Origin: Temnothorax longispinosus | Lineage: Eukaryota; Arthropoda; Insecta; Hymenoptera; Formicidae | Reading direction: 5' to 3' | Assembly (NCBI RefSeq): GCF_030848805.1 | Contig: NC_092359.1 | Span: forward strand, 11,655,598-11,719,597 | Length of the DNA: 64,000 nt | In this document: positions 1 through 12,024 of the stretch, piece by piece | How positions within the stretch are numbered: the first letter of the stretch is position 1 | Layout: the number at the start of each line of letters is the position of its first letter | Position numbers and translations under genes: made by a program | The notes under the pieces: generated by a model | The model's input: only the letters and a program-made list of their open reading frames with translations | Databases searched by the model: none | Told to the model about the DNA's origin: nothing

Positions 1-2098
1 GCAACGCGAGATGATCGTAACGTCGCGATGGGGTGACGCGGATTGGCGGTTAATACGAGATGTTCCCTTTGGTGTGTGTCTGCGACTAACACCGGTATCT
101 AGTTGCAGATAGATTCGTAGGTATATATCCTCTCCGTATACTGACACTCGGCCCCCCTTATTTCCGATTCACCCTCCGCGACGACTGTATTCACTAGCTG
201 TTACTACAGCGCATTTATCGTATGCCATCAACATATACTGAAAATGATTAACTGTTCTATTTGAGGATACCTTGAGGTCATCTTTATATATACGTAACAA
301 TATCGCAAGTTTTCTTACCTTATTATTTTTTAAGTGTCTTCTTGATGGGACATTATTGAGTGGAATTTATGGAGTCCGCATTCGTTTCAAGTGTCTTCAC
401 TCTTGCGAGATTTTTACAAAACCATTCGTAAAAAATTACACTGTTGTATTTAGTACACTGCGTATCTTTGCATACGCGTTAAAGGTATTATTTGAAAAAT
501 TATGCACTTCTCATGCGTTATTACTCTGTATAACTCTGCTGCCGTTAAGGGATAAAAGACGCGGCGGGCGCGGCGGCTATTAAAAATTCCGTAAATCGAA
601 CGGACGGTCACGGTTAACATTGCGGCATTTATATGACACTTGTAAACGAAAAAGTGAGAGCGCCATGTGGCATCCATAACGCTTGACGTGTTAATCAAGC
701 TCCGAGAAAGCCACTCACGGATAATAACGCCGTTGGGGGGGGGGGAGGCGAGAATCCGTTTTTACATTCGTTTCGCACTTCTATGATACATTGTTCTGTC
801 AGAACCAGGTAAAAAATGATTACGAGGGATTCGTGAGATACAAAAGCGCGTCGCGCGGTTTAAAGACCGATCGTAATGTTATTCCTGTCAGGATTAAATA
901 ACCATTGTGAGAGGTATTAATTTGATAGCCGCGAATAGCCTGTCATAATTACATTCTCCAATCTATCGCGCAAAATAATAGTCTACTAAGAGTCTAATAA
1001 GAATACTTACGCGAATAAACGGAATTTGATCGCAAATTCGTGCAAGAAAAAGGAGAATTAATCAGGAAGCAACGTTTTCTTATTTCTTTACATTCTATAT
1101 AAAATATATTTACGTAGATTCATGTTTAAACGCATGTTAATTAATTGACTTTATTTTTGCACGTAAACGCGAGTAACAACTTAATAACTGTTCCGTAATA
1201 GATTGCTAAAATTGTCGCGATAGACTTCGGTTTGTACTTTGTCTTTCTCTGTTTTCCGTAACAATCTGCAAGATTGCTCGCAGCTTCCACCGGAGACGAG
1301 GCCCTCGACCTTTCACCTTTCGTCTTCATCGCCCTGTGTGAGCGCGGACCAGTTTCCTCCGCTCTTCTCGCTGCCGCTCCCGCTTCTCGTATCTTTCTTT
1401 GTCCTCGATCCTCTCGAGATTTGATCTTCGCCGTGCTGGCATAAGGGAAACACACAGATCGCTATCAACTACCGGTAATGCGTTCGCGTACTTGTCGCAT
1501 TCAAGGATAAGAAGATCAAAAAGAGGGGGTCCGGAAAGAACGTCGCAGTCGAACACCGGCTTAAACGGTCGTTTCCGGATTATCACCGTGTTCTAACTGT
1601 CGGCAGTCATGTCGGAAATATAAGTCGTGAAAGTAGAATGGATATAGATTTTCAAGCGGGATAACGCGAATCTATTGCTGCGTCGCATTGGTCTCACGTT
1701 AATATCACCGGGTGTGCTGCTCGTGACGTGTCGTTGCGAATATATTACATATTTATTGTCGTTAAGAAACGGAAAGTCATGTAGAGATCCACGTTTTACT
1801 TTTAGTGTTACCGGGGAAAAAAATTCATCACATTTTGAGCCGCTAATTGAGAAACACAAGTACTAAGTTAAAGGATATAAGCTGCTCCATATGAACATTA
1901 ATTTTCTCTCGCGCGAATGTATTATTAAGTACAAGAACAAGTTGTCAATCCACGCGGAAATTTCTAATAACGCGAGTAAGACGGTCTTAATATATTCACG
2001 TGTCAGTGTGTGAAAACGCACAATTAGCGATTCGATAAAAATCGCGACACGTCGATTAATATGTATACGATCCGAAACTTTTGTCGACAGCTAACACG

Positions 2099-2101
<3 letters not shown>

Positions 2102-2130
<29 letters not shown>
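2102..2130. repeat. (GA)n microsatellite
   Basis: An uninterrupted GA dinucleotide run of about 29 bases, read directly from the sequence. Confidence 0.95.
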
Positions 2131-2133
<3 letters not shown>

Positions 2134-3528
2134 CGGACATACGAGATTTGAATTTAAATAATACGTGATCATTGCGGATATGTGAAAGGGTGAGTGGAAT
2201 TAGTATCGAGCCGGGGATCCTGCGAGGAGATTTTCGGAGATTCGGGCTCCAATACTTTTGGCTGCGTTTGTACTCGATATTATAGCTGGTGGTGAGTGCG
2301 TTCGCGGCCTGTAATCATTTCGCCGCCAAGAGCCACCTACCGCATTGGTACCCTTACCTTCCACCGTTCTCCATCTCGTTTCTTCGTCCGGCTCCTCTTC
2401 CGTTCCTTTCTCTCGCGGCTTTCTCTCCGTGTGCCTCCGCGTCTTCCTTCTCCTCGGCGCACACCGTGTGGCTCGCAAAAGCAAGCCTCGCAGCCTAATT
2501 GCTCCGTAAACTGCGAAGACTCCGCCGCATTGGGCGCATATAACACTGTGTCTCTTCCTCTCCCAGATTATTTTTGACAATCATAACCGAGATCATTCGA
2601 ATCGCAAAAAAGAAGGAACAACTACCGCGCCGCCGTCTCAGTGATTCGTCCGCGTATGAGAGTTAATTTTAATTCAAAGCTCACAGAGAATAAAAATAAA
2701 AATGAAGAATAAGGATTTAAAAAATGCAGATAATAAAATTCGACATGTAACCAGCGGAATGACGAATATAAGAATGGTCTCAATCTTGATCAACACACAT
2801 AATATGCAAATAATCATCTTTCTTCCCCGGCTATGCTCTATCAATGAGGCAACCAATCAGCGAAAGAAGTTCGCGATTATAGTTACGGGCCTGCACACCT
2901 TATCCCACAAAATGACGTTGCAGCTCTTCAACGGTTTGCATTTCGCCTTCATGATTCTATTATAGCACGAGTTTCAACAGAAGGCAAATTGTAAGGCACG
3001 AAGAAAAGGAAGAGCCACAAAGAGAACTTGCACGGATGCAGAGCGGAAATCCGTAACAAATCTCATTTTTACCAACTGGATTACCTTATTCCGGAAAGAC
3101 GCGTGTTACACAACTGAGTTAAAAGCCGTCCTTTCTTTTTTGACAACTCTGATTAATGAATTCGCACAAACTCAATCATGCAGGTATTTTCGATCTTTAG
3201 TCAACACGTGACGCACGTTTGTAATCTTATCTTCGTCGTGAACCCAGGCGACGCGAGGTCGCGAATATTTTCGCCGTGCGCCGGTGATATCGACGTAATC
3301 GGCCGTCGGATAAATTCAATCAATATCTGTCCCAGTGCGTGCAGCAGCGGCAGGACGCGTCTTATACGGCGACATCAGACGCTTTTTGCCACGGCCATAA
3401 ATCGCGGCCTATGATGGGCTACATGTGTCGACGGCACGCCACGGTTTCTTGCGAAAACGTGAGCCGCGACCCAATGGGCCCCTGCGTGATTTTTACATCT
3501 TGTTTGCTTCCACGGGGGCCCCGCAAGC

Positions 3529-3563
3529 CCGCTCCCGCTCCCGCTCCCGCTCCCGTTCCCGCG
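3529..3563. repeat. GCTCCC hexamer tandem repeat
   Basis: Five to six tandem copies of a GCTCCC unit, the last slightly diverged (GTTCCC). In one frame it gives an Arg-Ser or Pro-Ala run, so the open frames crossing it are not credible genes. Confidence 0.8.
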
Positions 3564-6500
3564 GGTCTATATGGCGCTCACCCGTGTTATTCCGCGGTCT
3601 TCGAGTTCCACAGGACTGTTCTGCCCGTTCTTGGCTTCCCTTCGTCCTTCTTATTTTCGAGCCTTGCCGAGTTGTCGCCGCGATCATTCCTATACGCTCG
3701 TCACCGCATATCGAGGAACATCATTTGCGAATATGTTGAAGATAAAATAAAATAAAGAAAAAAATATATTTTTTAAACGCGCGATATAAATTTAGTAATA
3801 TTTTGAAGATACACATACATCGAAAGACATTAAATTACTAAGACTTATTTAAAAATAATATGTATAAGTAATATAATTGCTGATATTATCCTCGTTTATA
3901 TAAACCGTGATGACGTTCTTGAATAAACAACTTAATTTTCTGTATGTCTATTAAGAATGAAAGTTTTTATAGCCAATCTTTTAAACCGGCATTTTTCTCT
4001 TCACATTGACATCTCGAGTTGCTGAAATGGCAATCTCTGTCTCAGCGCAAGTAATAAATCCATCTTTCCGTTTCTTTATAACGTTCGTAATGAATCATTG
4101 TAAGCGGTTTTACGCCCAGCCTATCACTTGACATCACGGGCCCATCATCTCATGTCTAATGACTGTATTACGACACATCTATACATAAATCATCACGTCG
4201 CCGATACCGTCGCTGTCGTCGGGAGACCACCATCGCCAGTAACGTCGTTTTAGATTCCACGCGTAGGTGGTTACACCATAACTCGTTCTGTCCCCTGACA
4301 GGTACTCGGGCCGCGACAGTAGCAATAATTCCTAACGATTTTATCTCCGTGGAATTTCAGCCAAGACGCAAATGTCCCTCGTAAAGATGCGCGACGATGC
4401 CGCTTAGGACAATCTCAAAAACGACTCGGTCGTGGTGATTGCGGCTTTTTGCTCCGTATACTTCATTGAGAGGCCAACCGTTCGTCTGACGAACTTCATA
4501 AATCAGCGTTTCATAATGAAACTCATATACTATTATTTATATAAATTCAAAAGTACAAATCTGGAATACTTTTTACACAAATACCGATGCATATACATCA
4601 CAATTTTGCAGTAACAATTTTTCGCAATAATTCAATAATAGATAATCAATAGCATTTTATCGTTTTTATACCATTTGCATTCGTGATTTTAAAATAATCT
4701 AAAAAAAATTTAATATAAGACACTTTGATGAATTAATTCTTTTTTGTTAATAAAAAACTTTTTTACATTAACAAAAAAATTAATCACAATTGAAAATATG
4801 ATAATGTATACGCGTATATCTAGCTGCAGAAAAAACTTGTTCCATCTGCTTTATTTTCCACAAAGATTTCGTCAAACGCTTTTGAGACCGAAACATTCCG
4901 ATTCTGTCCACCGTCCCTATAACGCTGCCAGGTCGTCAGGTTCCGGACCGAGCACGAGCAAGGAACTGCCATCGATGTGTGCGCGCGTGTTTACCTTGCG
5001 GGCACATTCTGGCTGCGCCTCCAACTTGCTCATACTATTTGAACGAGTCGATAAAACCGCCGTCGAACTATTTATCGTACGCGGAACAAACGAGAACGGC
5101 GTGTTCACTTCTCGTCGAGGGCAAACAATCGCGGTACCGAGAGATTATCGAGAGTCGCGCTTTTTGTTCTTCTTCATTTGAACTTTCCCCGCACCAGATC
5201 TCTCATCGCGTCGCATTCTTTCTCTCACTTTGCACACATTTTCCTTCCTCTCCCTCGTTTTGTTCCTCCACGACCTCGCGCGCGCGTGGTCGATAACGGC
5301 GATATTTCCGTGCCTTCGAGAAACAAGACCGCCACTCGCTTATCTGGCAGTCCCCGATTGTTTGCAAATCATAAAACTCGTAAAAACCAAGAAAAATTGA
5401 ACGGATTGGTTGCCACGTATTACGAAATCCACGACGAGGCAATGAGTTCATCGAGGGCGTTCGGCCGCAAACAATTAGTCGCGTTCTTAACACGTGAAAG
5501 ACATGATTCAACGTGCGTTATGCAGTTACGTGAATATACCGGCACGGTTCGTAGACTTAAAGTCAAGGAAAAAAGAAAAAAAAAGAAATTTGTAATAAAT
5601 CTATCTTAATCTTGCGATAAATCTTTTCCTTCTCTTCTTTTCTTCTTCTTCCTTTTTTCCCTTCTAAGATAGATAGATATACACTTAAATTGCAAATAAA
5701 TATTGAGAATTTATTTTTTTTTTTGAAAGGAAGGAAAACATTTCGAAAACTGCAAAGAAAATAAATATCGTGCGATTTTGTGACAATGAGAAATTCCTAA
5801 AATTGAATACTGTTTCGTTCAAGCCGTGCTAAATAATTAGCAATCGCTATGTTGCAACACGTAGCAATATCTTTTCCTGTCTACTTAACAAGTTGACGAG
5901 TGACCCTCTTGGCTTCATGCCTTTTCTTGTTAAACGAATTTGTGACACTTTCATCCTGTCGCTGTTAGTTCTTCAGGAATCCAGAATGTCTCCTCGTCTA
6001 GAAGGCAAGGCGATTACGAACGGTGTAATCCATTCGGTCATGGAGTCTGACATTATGATAAATAATATCTGGAACTGATCGAATTTAGGGATGAGAGGGG
6101 AAACGGGACGAGGATTCACCCGTGACAATGGGTCGTGTAACGGCATGAATCTTTTCTTCAACATTCCTGTTTTCTCACTACCGTCAATGGCAATTCTGCG
6201 TCAAGATTGAGGAAAATTGTTGCGCGCTCATTTTTCTTTCTTTCTTCGCTTTCTTCTCTGATTTCGTTCGACCTCGTTTTATCTGTTCTCAACGCTCGCT
6301 ACTGTCAAAAAGGGAGCTGGAGATGTCACTGTGTCGTAACGTAAAAGACTCGTAACGAATTTAGAATTTCGAGCCGAGGACGGTTCGTTGCGGATAATCA
6401 TCCGTACCATTCTGCTCGTCCGTGGTTGAATCGCTTAACGTCTTATTCTTGTTCAATTTTTCGGATTCTATCATTTCGATACGCACGTGCATTTAATCGA

Positions 6501-7635
6501 CCCAGGAAAGTTTCCCATCGATTTTTAGTTGATCACTCCGAAAATTCATAATTTAGAAAACAGAATAACTAGAAAATAGTACAAACTTATTTTAATCCAT
6601 AAGTTTATCTCTTTTATATACAACATTCATTAATTCGCTTCAGATATATTATATATAGTTATTATTTTAAAAAATATCGCGCATGAAAACTTACCTACTA
6701 AATAAAAGGTATACATTATATTATTATATTATTATTAAGGAATACACAATACATATATATATGTATAGTAATATACTATATGTACTACCCCCCCTCTCTT
6801 TTTCTTTAAATGCGCTATTATATTATAATTAAATAAAAAGATAAATAAAAGTAAGGAAAATTAATTAAATGAGATTTAATTAAAAAATATAGAGCACCAT
6901 GTAATATTTTTTCACTAATGGGACAATGTAACACTGTCTTGGAATGGTGCGAGCTCGCAATTTATGAAATTGTTTTGCCCGCTCTTCTCTCGCGCGATAT
7001 CTTCATCGGTACAAAAGGAGCCGACGCGCACCTGCACCTTATGCAGATAAGGTCGAGGTGCTTCAGGTCAGCCCACTCAGGGTTAAGGTCACGTACCGTC
7101 TTTTGCCTCTCTCGCTCTCTCTTTCTCCCTCTCTTCTTCTGTCGTTCTTCTTGTCGTTCTCTCTTACGGACACTCCTGTTCTCCCTCGCTTCCACCTGCG
7201 AGGACTTCTCGCGCAGGTAGTCCCTCGTGGAGGATTGAGACGTTGCCTGACGTCATCATTCACCTCCTACGCGACCAAACACCGTGAAAGTTTTGTCAGC
7301 ACTCCCGGCGAGTATCAAAATATTGATATCTATAAAGAAAAAAATTAGCATTTATTGTCAAGAATCTATCACATTTCTAATGGAAAATTAATTATAATTG
7401 CCAAGAATTAATTTTTACCGGAAATATTCAAGAATATTGTGCAACTGGATAAATAAAATTAAAAACCGAAGGACTTTAATGATACACAATATTTACGATA
7501 AAAGCAGTAATATATGCATATGTAATGGTTGATTTTAACTGCGTTTTTTTTTTTTTTTTTTGCATTTCCCGTGCGCTGAACAGGGAATTTAGTTTCCGGC
7601 ACGGCACACGTAAATTTTCCGTCATTTTCTTGCAG

Positions 7636-7910
7636 GATGTCGAGAGACCGCTTTCATCTACGCCATCACGAGCGCGGCGGTGACACACAGTATCGCGAGG
7701 GCATGTAGTGAGGGCAGCATTCAATCGTGTTCCTGCGACTATACTCACCAATCACGCGCATCATCCGCCGTTCGAGATTGGGAATGGGGTGGTTGCTCGG
7801 ATAACATTGGATATGGCTTCAAGTTCTCTCGCGATTTTGTCGATACTGGCGAACGTGGCCGGAATCTCCGCGAGAAGATGAATCTACATAATAACGAAGC
7901 CGGCAGAGCA
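7636..7910 (+). CDS. wg: wingless (Wnt1), penultimate coding exon
   Basis: This exon encodes the middle of Wingless/Wnt1, the secreted palmitoleoylated ligand that signals through Frizzled-LRP6 (Arrow) to Armadillo and sets segment polarity and appendage patterns. It opens after the acceptor tttcttgcag with two bases of a split codon (phase 1), then reads CRETAFIYAITSAAVTHSIA, the Wnt1 class signature, followed by ARACSEGSIQSCSCDYTHQS. Further on come RDWEWGGCSDNIGYGFKFSR and, at the end, LREKMNLHNNEAGRA. It stops at a clean donor (GTAAGC at 7911) on a codon boundary. The wording matches insect Wingless rather than other Wnts (WEWGGCSDNIG, FVDTGERGRNLREKMNLHNNEAGRA). It has 91 complete codons. 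The true start of the protein is outside the window, so this is a partial gene. Confidence 0.96.
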
Positions 7911-8226
7911 GTAAGCTCTTTTAATTTCTAAAATTATTTTATCTGAAAAAAATAAAAGAAAAAAATAGAAGCTTTAAAATTACTCTACTAAATAATATTT
8001 TATTTATTGTGCCCTAAATTCAAATAATAAATAGAATATATGAAATCTTAATGTTTGAGATTTATTTAAAACATTATACATTTTGTTATTTTATTTGCCC
8101 GCATATTTGTAAATTTGCTGAACGAAATCCGCGATAAAACGTTTATGCGGGGAAACTGAAAGTGTCACGAATATTATTAATTTTAATTATGAGAAAAATT
8201 ACAGGACTTCGCCTCTCTCGTTACAG
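7911..8226 (+). other. wg: Last wg intron (316 bp)
   Basis: GT-AG intron starting GTAAGC and ending ttacag, phase 0, AT-rich relative to both flanking exons. The reading frame enters stop codons immediately after the donor. Nothing else is visible in it. Confidence 0.93.
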
Positions 8227-8707
8227 CACGTAACTTCGGAGATGCGTCAGGAATGCAAGTGCCACGGCATGTCGGGCTCGTGCACGGTGAAGACCTGCTG
8301 GATGCGGCTGCCGAACTTTCGCGTGGTCGGCGACAACCTGAAGGATCGCTTCGATGGGGCCTCACGCGTGATGGTCAGTAATTCGGACCGCGCGCGCGTC
8401 AACAACAATGCCATCACCAGCAACTCGGCGAGCAACTCCGTGCACCAACATCGCGACGGTCTCGGGCGCCGGCATCGCTACAACTTCCAGTTGAAGCCGT
8501 ACAATCCGGAGCACAAACCGCCCGGACAGAAGGACCTCGTCTACGTGGAGCCATCGCCGCCGTTCTGCGAGAAGAATCCGAAACTCGGCATCCTGGGCAC
8601 CCACGGGCGGCAGTGCAACGACACGAGCATCGGCGTCGACGGCTGCGACCTGATGTGCTGCGGCAGGGGCCACAAGACGCAGGAGGTGACGGTGATCGAA
8701 AGGTGCT

Positions 8708-8741
<34 letters not shown>

Positions 8742-8784
8742 CCAGCTGTGCAGGACGAAAAAGACGATACACACATGTCTGTGA
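8227..8784 (+). CDS. wg: wingless (Wnt1), last coding exon with stop
   Basis: The exon starts HVTSEMRQECKCHG, directly continuing NNEAGRA of the previous exon. It contains the Wnt lipidation motif CHGMSGSC, with the serine that Porcupine palmitoleoylates encoded at 8272-8274. TCWMRLPNFRVVGDNLK follows, then an Asn/Ser-rich spacer (about 8371-8490) at the place where Drosophila Wg has a longer insert. The C-terminal cysteine-rich domain follows: EHKPPGQKDLVYVEPSPPFC, GILGTHGRQCNDTSIGVDGC with an N-glycosylation sequon, LMCCGRGHKTQEV, CSCTFHWCCEVKCQLCRTKK and the terminal HTCL before TGA. It gives 185 residues. The exon is clearly more GC-rich than the surrounding DNA, as expected for coding sequence here. 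A start at the internal ATG at 8242 would be wrong, because the frame continues upstream to the acceptor. Confidence 0.98.
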
Positions 8785-9359
8785 AGAGGGGGACTCGATC
8801 GCGAGATATCACGGAATCTTGATAAATCTTCGAGGCAACCTTCATGCAGGGTTAAAAACGATCAAAGTTTCGAACTTTCTCTGTTTTTCGCGGGTAACCC
8901 TGGGTATAAACGGTATATTGAGAAATTCGAAGAATGAGACTACTCTTCTTTTTAGCTCAAAGCACCCTGTGACAGTCTCTTTCGCGGACGACCGACACGC
9001 CAGTCTCCGTTTCCGCGAGAGATTCTGCCGATGGGTCTTGCCGGACGGGGTCCAAGTCGTCGTGGAGAGTCCCGCGCGTGAACCCCGCGGGATCTCCTCG
9101 TCTCCAGTATTACGCGAAACGAACGGAACTACATATATATTTATTACGTCGCGTCGCGCGCGTATTAAAGACTGAGATGGTGAGGAGCGTTCGTGCGATC
9201 GTAGGTTTTTAAGGCTTTAAGATAGGAAGATTGTGGGACGCGTGGATGCGGTGTTAAATAACCAGTGTTAAACACCAGCGTAACACCGGCTCGCTATCTC
9301 GCTATTCACCGACGAGGATCGGAACTTGATCTGCACCCCCCCCCCCCCCCCATAATAAA
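8785..9359 (+). other. wg: Probable wg 3' untranslated region
   Basis: About 575 bases follow the wg stop before a canonical AATAAA at 9354-9359, which lies just after a run of about 14 C at 9337-9350. This is the first convincing poly(A) signal downstream, so the UTR plausibly ends shortly after it. The open frame at 8819-9175 inside it matches nothing known and is regarded as chance. Confidence 0.5.
9354..9359 (+). terminator. wg: Candidate wg polyadenylation signal AATAAA
   Basis: Exact AATAAA hexamer about 570 bases after the wg stop codon on the same strand. Assignment rests on position alone; later AT-rich sequence also contains such hexamers. Confidence 0.4.
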
Positions 9360-11210
9360 GGCTCTGACATCTCAGCTGTGACAATGTCATATGGTAGAAG
9401 AAAATAATTTAAGGCTGCCTGCTATCCGCATCTCTCATCCTGTTACCCTGTTCGACAAAAAATATTATCCCCGTTGGGTAATATTCGAATTCAATTCACT
9501 ACCATCTCTACGTGACATTAATCAAAATGGATTAGCGAACTCGCTTCTCCGCCGTAAAGGACTATTGATCACGATAAGTTAATCCGATGTATAAAGCCTT
9601 CAATTATTTTATCCTGCTGCATATGAGGACTTCGATTTAAGTGATGTTCATTGGCGACAACGCGAGCGTCGTGGTCTCGCGTAAGCGTTATTTATTTTAA
9701 TGGTGTCCTTTTTGCCACTTTAGACACTCGCTCCCTCGGGGAAAAACTGGCAATCTCGTATACAGATCGCATACTTGTATATAAATAAATTATAGCGATG
9801 TATTTTGCAACAATGTGCGAGCCAATCGGTGGCCAATATATATTTCTCCGTAAGAAACTATTGTAAATACAAAGCAGGCTTTCACACGCGCGACGAAGAC
9901 AAAGCCCCACGTTGGGAGTGGTAAATTATTTTTATATCTTTTTCATGTATTCCTCTCTCGTTTTCTCTTTTTTCTTTATCGAGTACCGGGATATTGAAAA
10001 TCCCGCGGGTTTAAAAATATCTTTTTTTTACAAATGCTGGATAAAGAGATTACTCTTCGAAATGAGAAAATTCCAATAAATAAGGTAATTCCAATGTTGT
10101 GCATAATAGATGTATTAATTATTGCTCGTAATTTATACAAATAAATATATAAGAAAATTAAATAAATGACGAAATTAAGATCTTCGGTTACATTACTTTT
10201 AAACCCCAGATGTCCCTCTCCTAAAAAAATTATAAAAATCCTTTCATTAATTTTAAACAAGTAATTGCATCGATTTATCGTGTAGCATAATTAGTATCAA
10301 TAATCCATTAAACAATTTATTTTGCATAGAACGTTTAAGCAAGTAGAAATCACAATACAACTATTTTACTATTTGCTTGCTATAAATAAAGTAATAATTA
10401 ATATAGTCCTTGAATTCAACAATCTATTAACTTCCTGTCGCAATACGTGTTCAAAAGAGATAAACTGGTGATAAACTGGTTCTATAAAGACAAAATATAA
10501 AGTTCTCGCATAGAGGTCTCCATTCGAGCGCTAGAACCGCGATAGCGGATGTCCGCGGACGAAATGTACGAGCAATAATCCCTCGAACCTCGGCCTCACG
10601 GTCGACGCGCCGCGCCGTGTCGCAGGACTATTCAATATTTTCCCATTACACGATGCGCGCCGCCGTCGACGTATTCCCGCGAAATATAGCCAACTGGTTC
10701 CCCAACTGGACGACTTCATAATTCCTGTGCCGAGTGAATGTCGTGGGAGGCTCATGCCCCGAGGAGGACTGGTTCGGCTCTCCTCATCCTCCTCTTTTCT
10801 CCTTCCCTTTTCCCTCCCTCCCTCTCCCTTTCTCCTTTTTCTCATCGCGTTCTTTCTTCCTGCATCTCTGGCCTTCCACCGTTGCGTTGCAGCGCTCAGC
10901 GAATGCTGCACGCGATGATAACGAACGCAGGAATCCCGCAGGAATCTCCGCGCGGGATAAAAGGACCCTGACCGCATACGAACAGGCATCCGCGCTAATG
11001 GTACCAACACCACACCGTCGACCTACCGGCTTTCTCTCTCTCTCACCCGCCCCTTTTCACCTTTTTTCCCCACATGCTCCTTCCCCCGATCTACCTTCTG
11101 CTGCCGCTTCCTCCTTCTGTTGCGTGTCTCTCTTTCTCTACCATTGGAGCACCAGTTCTTTCATCTGCCGTTCATGCCCACAAGTAATAAGTATTTCTTT
11201 TTAGATTTGT

Positions 11211-11215
<5 letters not shown>

Positions 11216-11257
<42 letters not shown>
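11216..11257. repeat. (GA)n microsatellite
   Basis: Uninterrupted GA run of about 42 bases. Confidence 0.95.
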
Positions 11258-11259
<2 letters not shown>

Positions 11260-11771
11260 AATGTTCTAAGAGCTTAAATATTAATCGATTAATGTTGACA
11301 ATACTATACTCCTACGTTTTCTATTCTGTTTCCGTTAGATTAATTACTGAGAAATTATAACGATTATAGTAAATCAATATAGAGAATTATTGGCCGCGTA
11401 AAGTAAACAAATAAAATGCAATTTTTTTTATTAGAAGAAAAGCGATTTGTGGTTTATAGGTATAATAAAATGATTTGTTTAGTAGAAATATATTTGTGAA
11501 TTTATGAGTTTACATTGAGATCAAGTCTCGAATCTAATAAATCAATGTCTATTAGTAAGTTGGGAATAAATCGAACTAGCAAATTCGAATTATGTAACAC
11601 AGACTCAGCATTTACGCTTATCATTGCATAATAGCCACTCAACTTCCGCCATCGAATTCTTGAATCGTCCATCACATTAAGATCCGCACTCAACGATGCA
11701 ACCTAAGAGGATAAGTATACTATATGATAGTAAAACAAATTCTTGCCACGAGAAAGAGAGGAAAAGACAGG

Positions 11772-11772
11772 G

Positions 11773-11803
<31 letters not shown>
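11772..11803. repeat. (GA)n microsatellite, one interruption
   Basis: GA run with a single AA interruption, about 60 bases before the TCF-like site at 11861. Confidence 0.9.
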
Positions 11804-11860
11804 TACCAGCGTCCCAGCAGACAAGAATCTCGGGCAGCCGGGCCACTTCTCACGGCGGTC

Positions 11861-11869
11861 CCTTTGATC
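11861..11869 (+). promoter_or_regulatory. Consensus TCF/Pangolin binding site
   Basis: CCTTTGATC matches the optimal TCF/Pangolin HMG-box consensus SCTTTGATS. It sits about 3.1 kb downstream of the wg stop. A nearby helper element (GCCGCCR) is not exact: the flank reads CGGCGGT. A single site is expected by chance in 64 kb at low frequency, so function is only a possibility. Confidence 0.25.
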
Positions 11870-12003
11870 TTACCTGACCCACCCACCCCCTCGGTCCCCC
11901 ACCTCGACCAACGGACACCAGCAGCCTCTCCAGCCCTTCCCTTCGCCGCCCTCGCGAGTTCGGGTTTTTACCCCGGGCCAGCTCGATGTTGAGCGGCAGC
12001 CAA

Positions 12004-12024
12004 CTCTCTCTCTCTCTCTCTCTT
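12004..12024. repeat. (CT)n microsatellite
   Basis: CT dinucleotide run of about 21 bases. Confidence 0.9.

Larger units (their letters stand above)
1..7635. other. Noncoding DNA upstream of the wg 3' exons (probable intron)
   Basis: No exon could be recognised here. Because the first visible wg exon opens with a phase-1 acceptor, at least the stretch next to it must be wg intron, and the whole 7.6 kb is probably intronic. I looked for the conserved Wnt segment around NRRWNC that should precede it and found none on the + strand. The region contains a G-run at about 727-736, a (GA)n tract near 2102-2130, a GCTCCC hexamer repeat near 3529-3563 and otherwise AT-rich unique-looking DNA. The open frames present are short and resemble no family I know. 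Confidence 0.6.

Noticed and set aside
727..736. G-run, with the similar C-run at 9337-9350 and G-run at about 31443-31457, as G-quadruplex elements
   Set aside because: Single homopolymer runs; no set of four spaced G-tracts was seen.
8362..8772. Open frame antisense to the wg last exon
   Set aside because: Shadow of the GC-rich coding strand; the + frame is unmistakably Wnt1.
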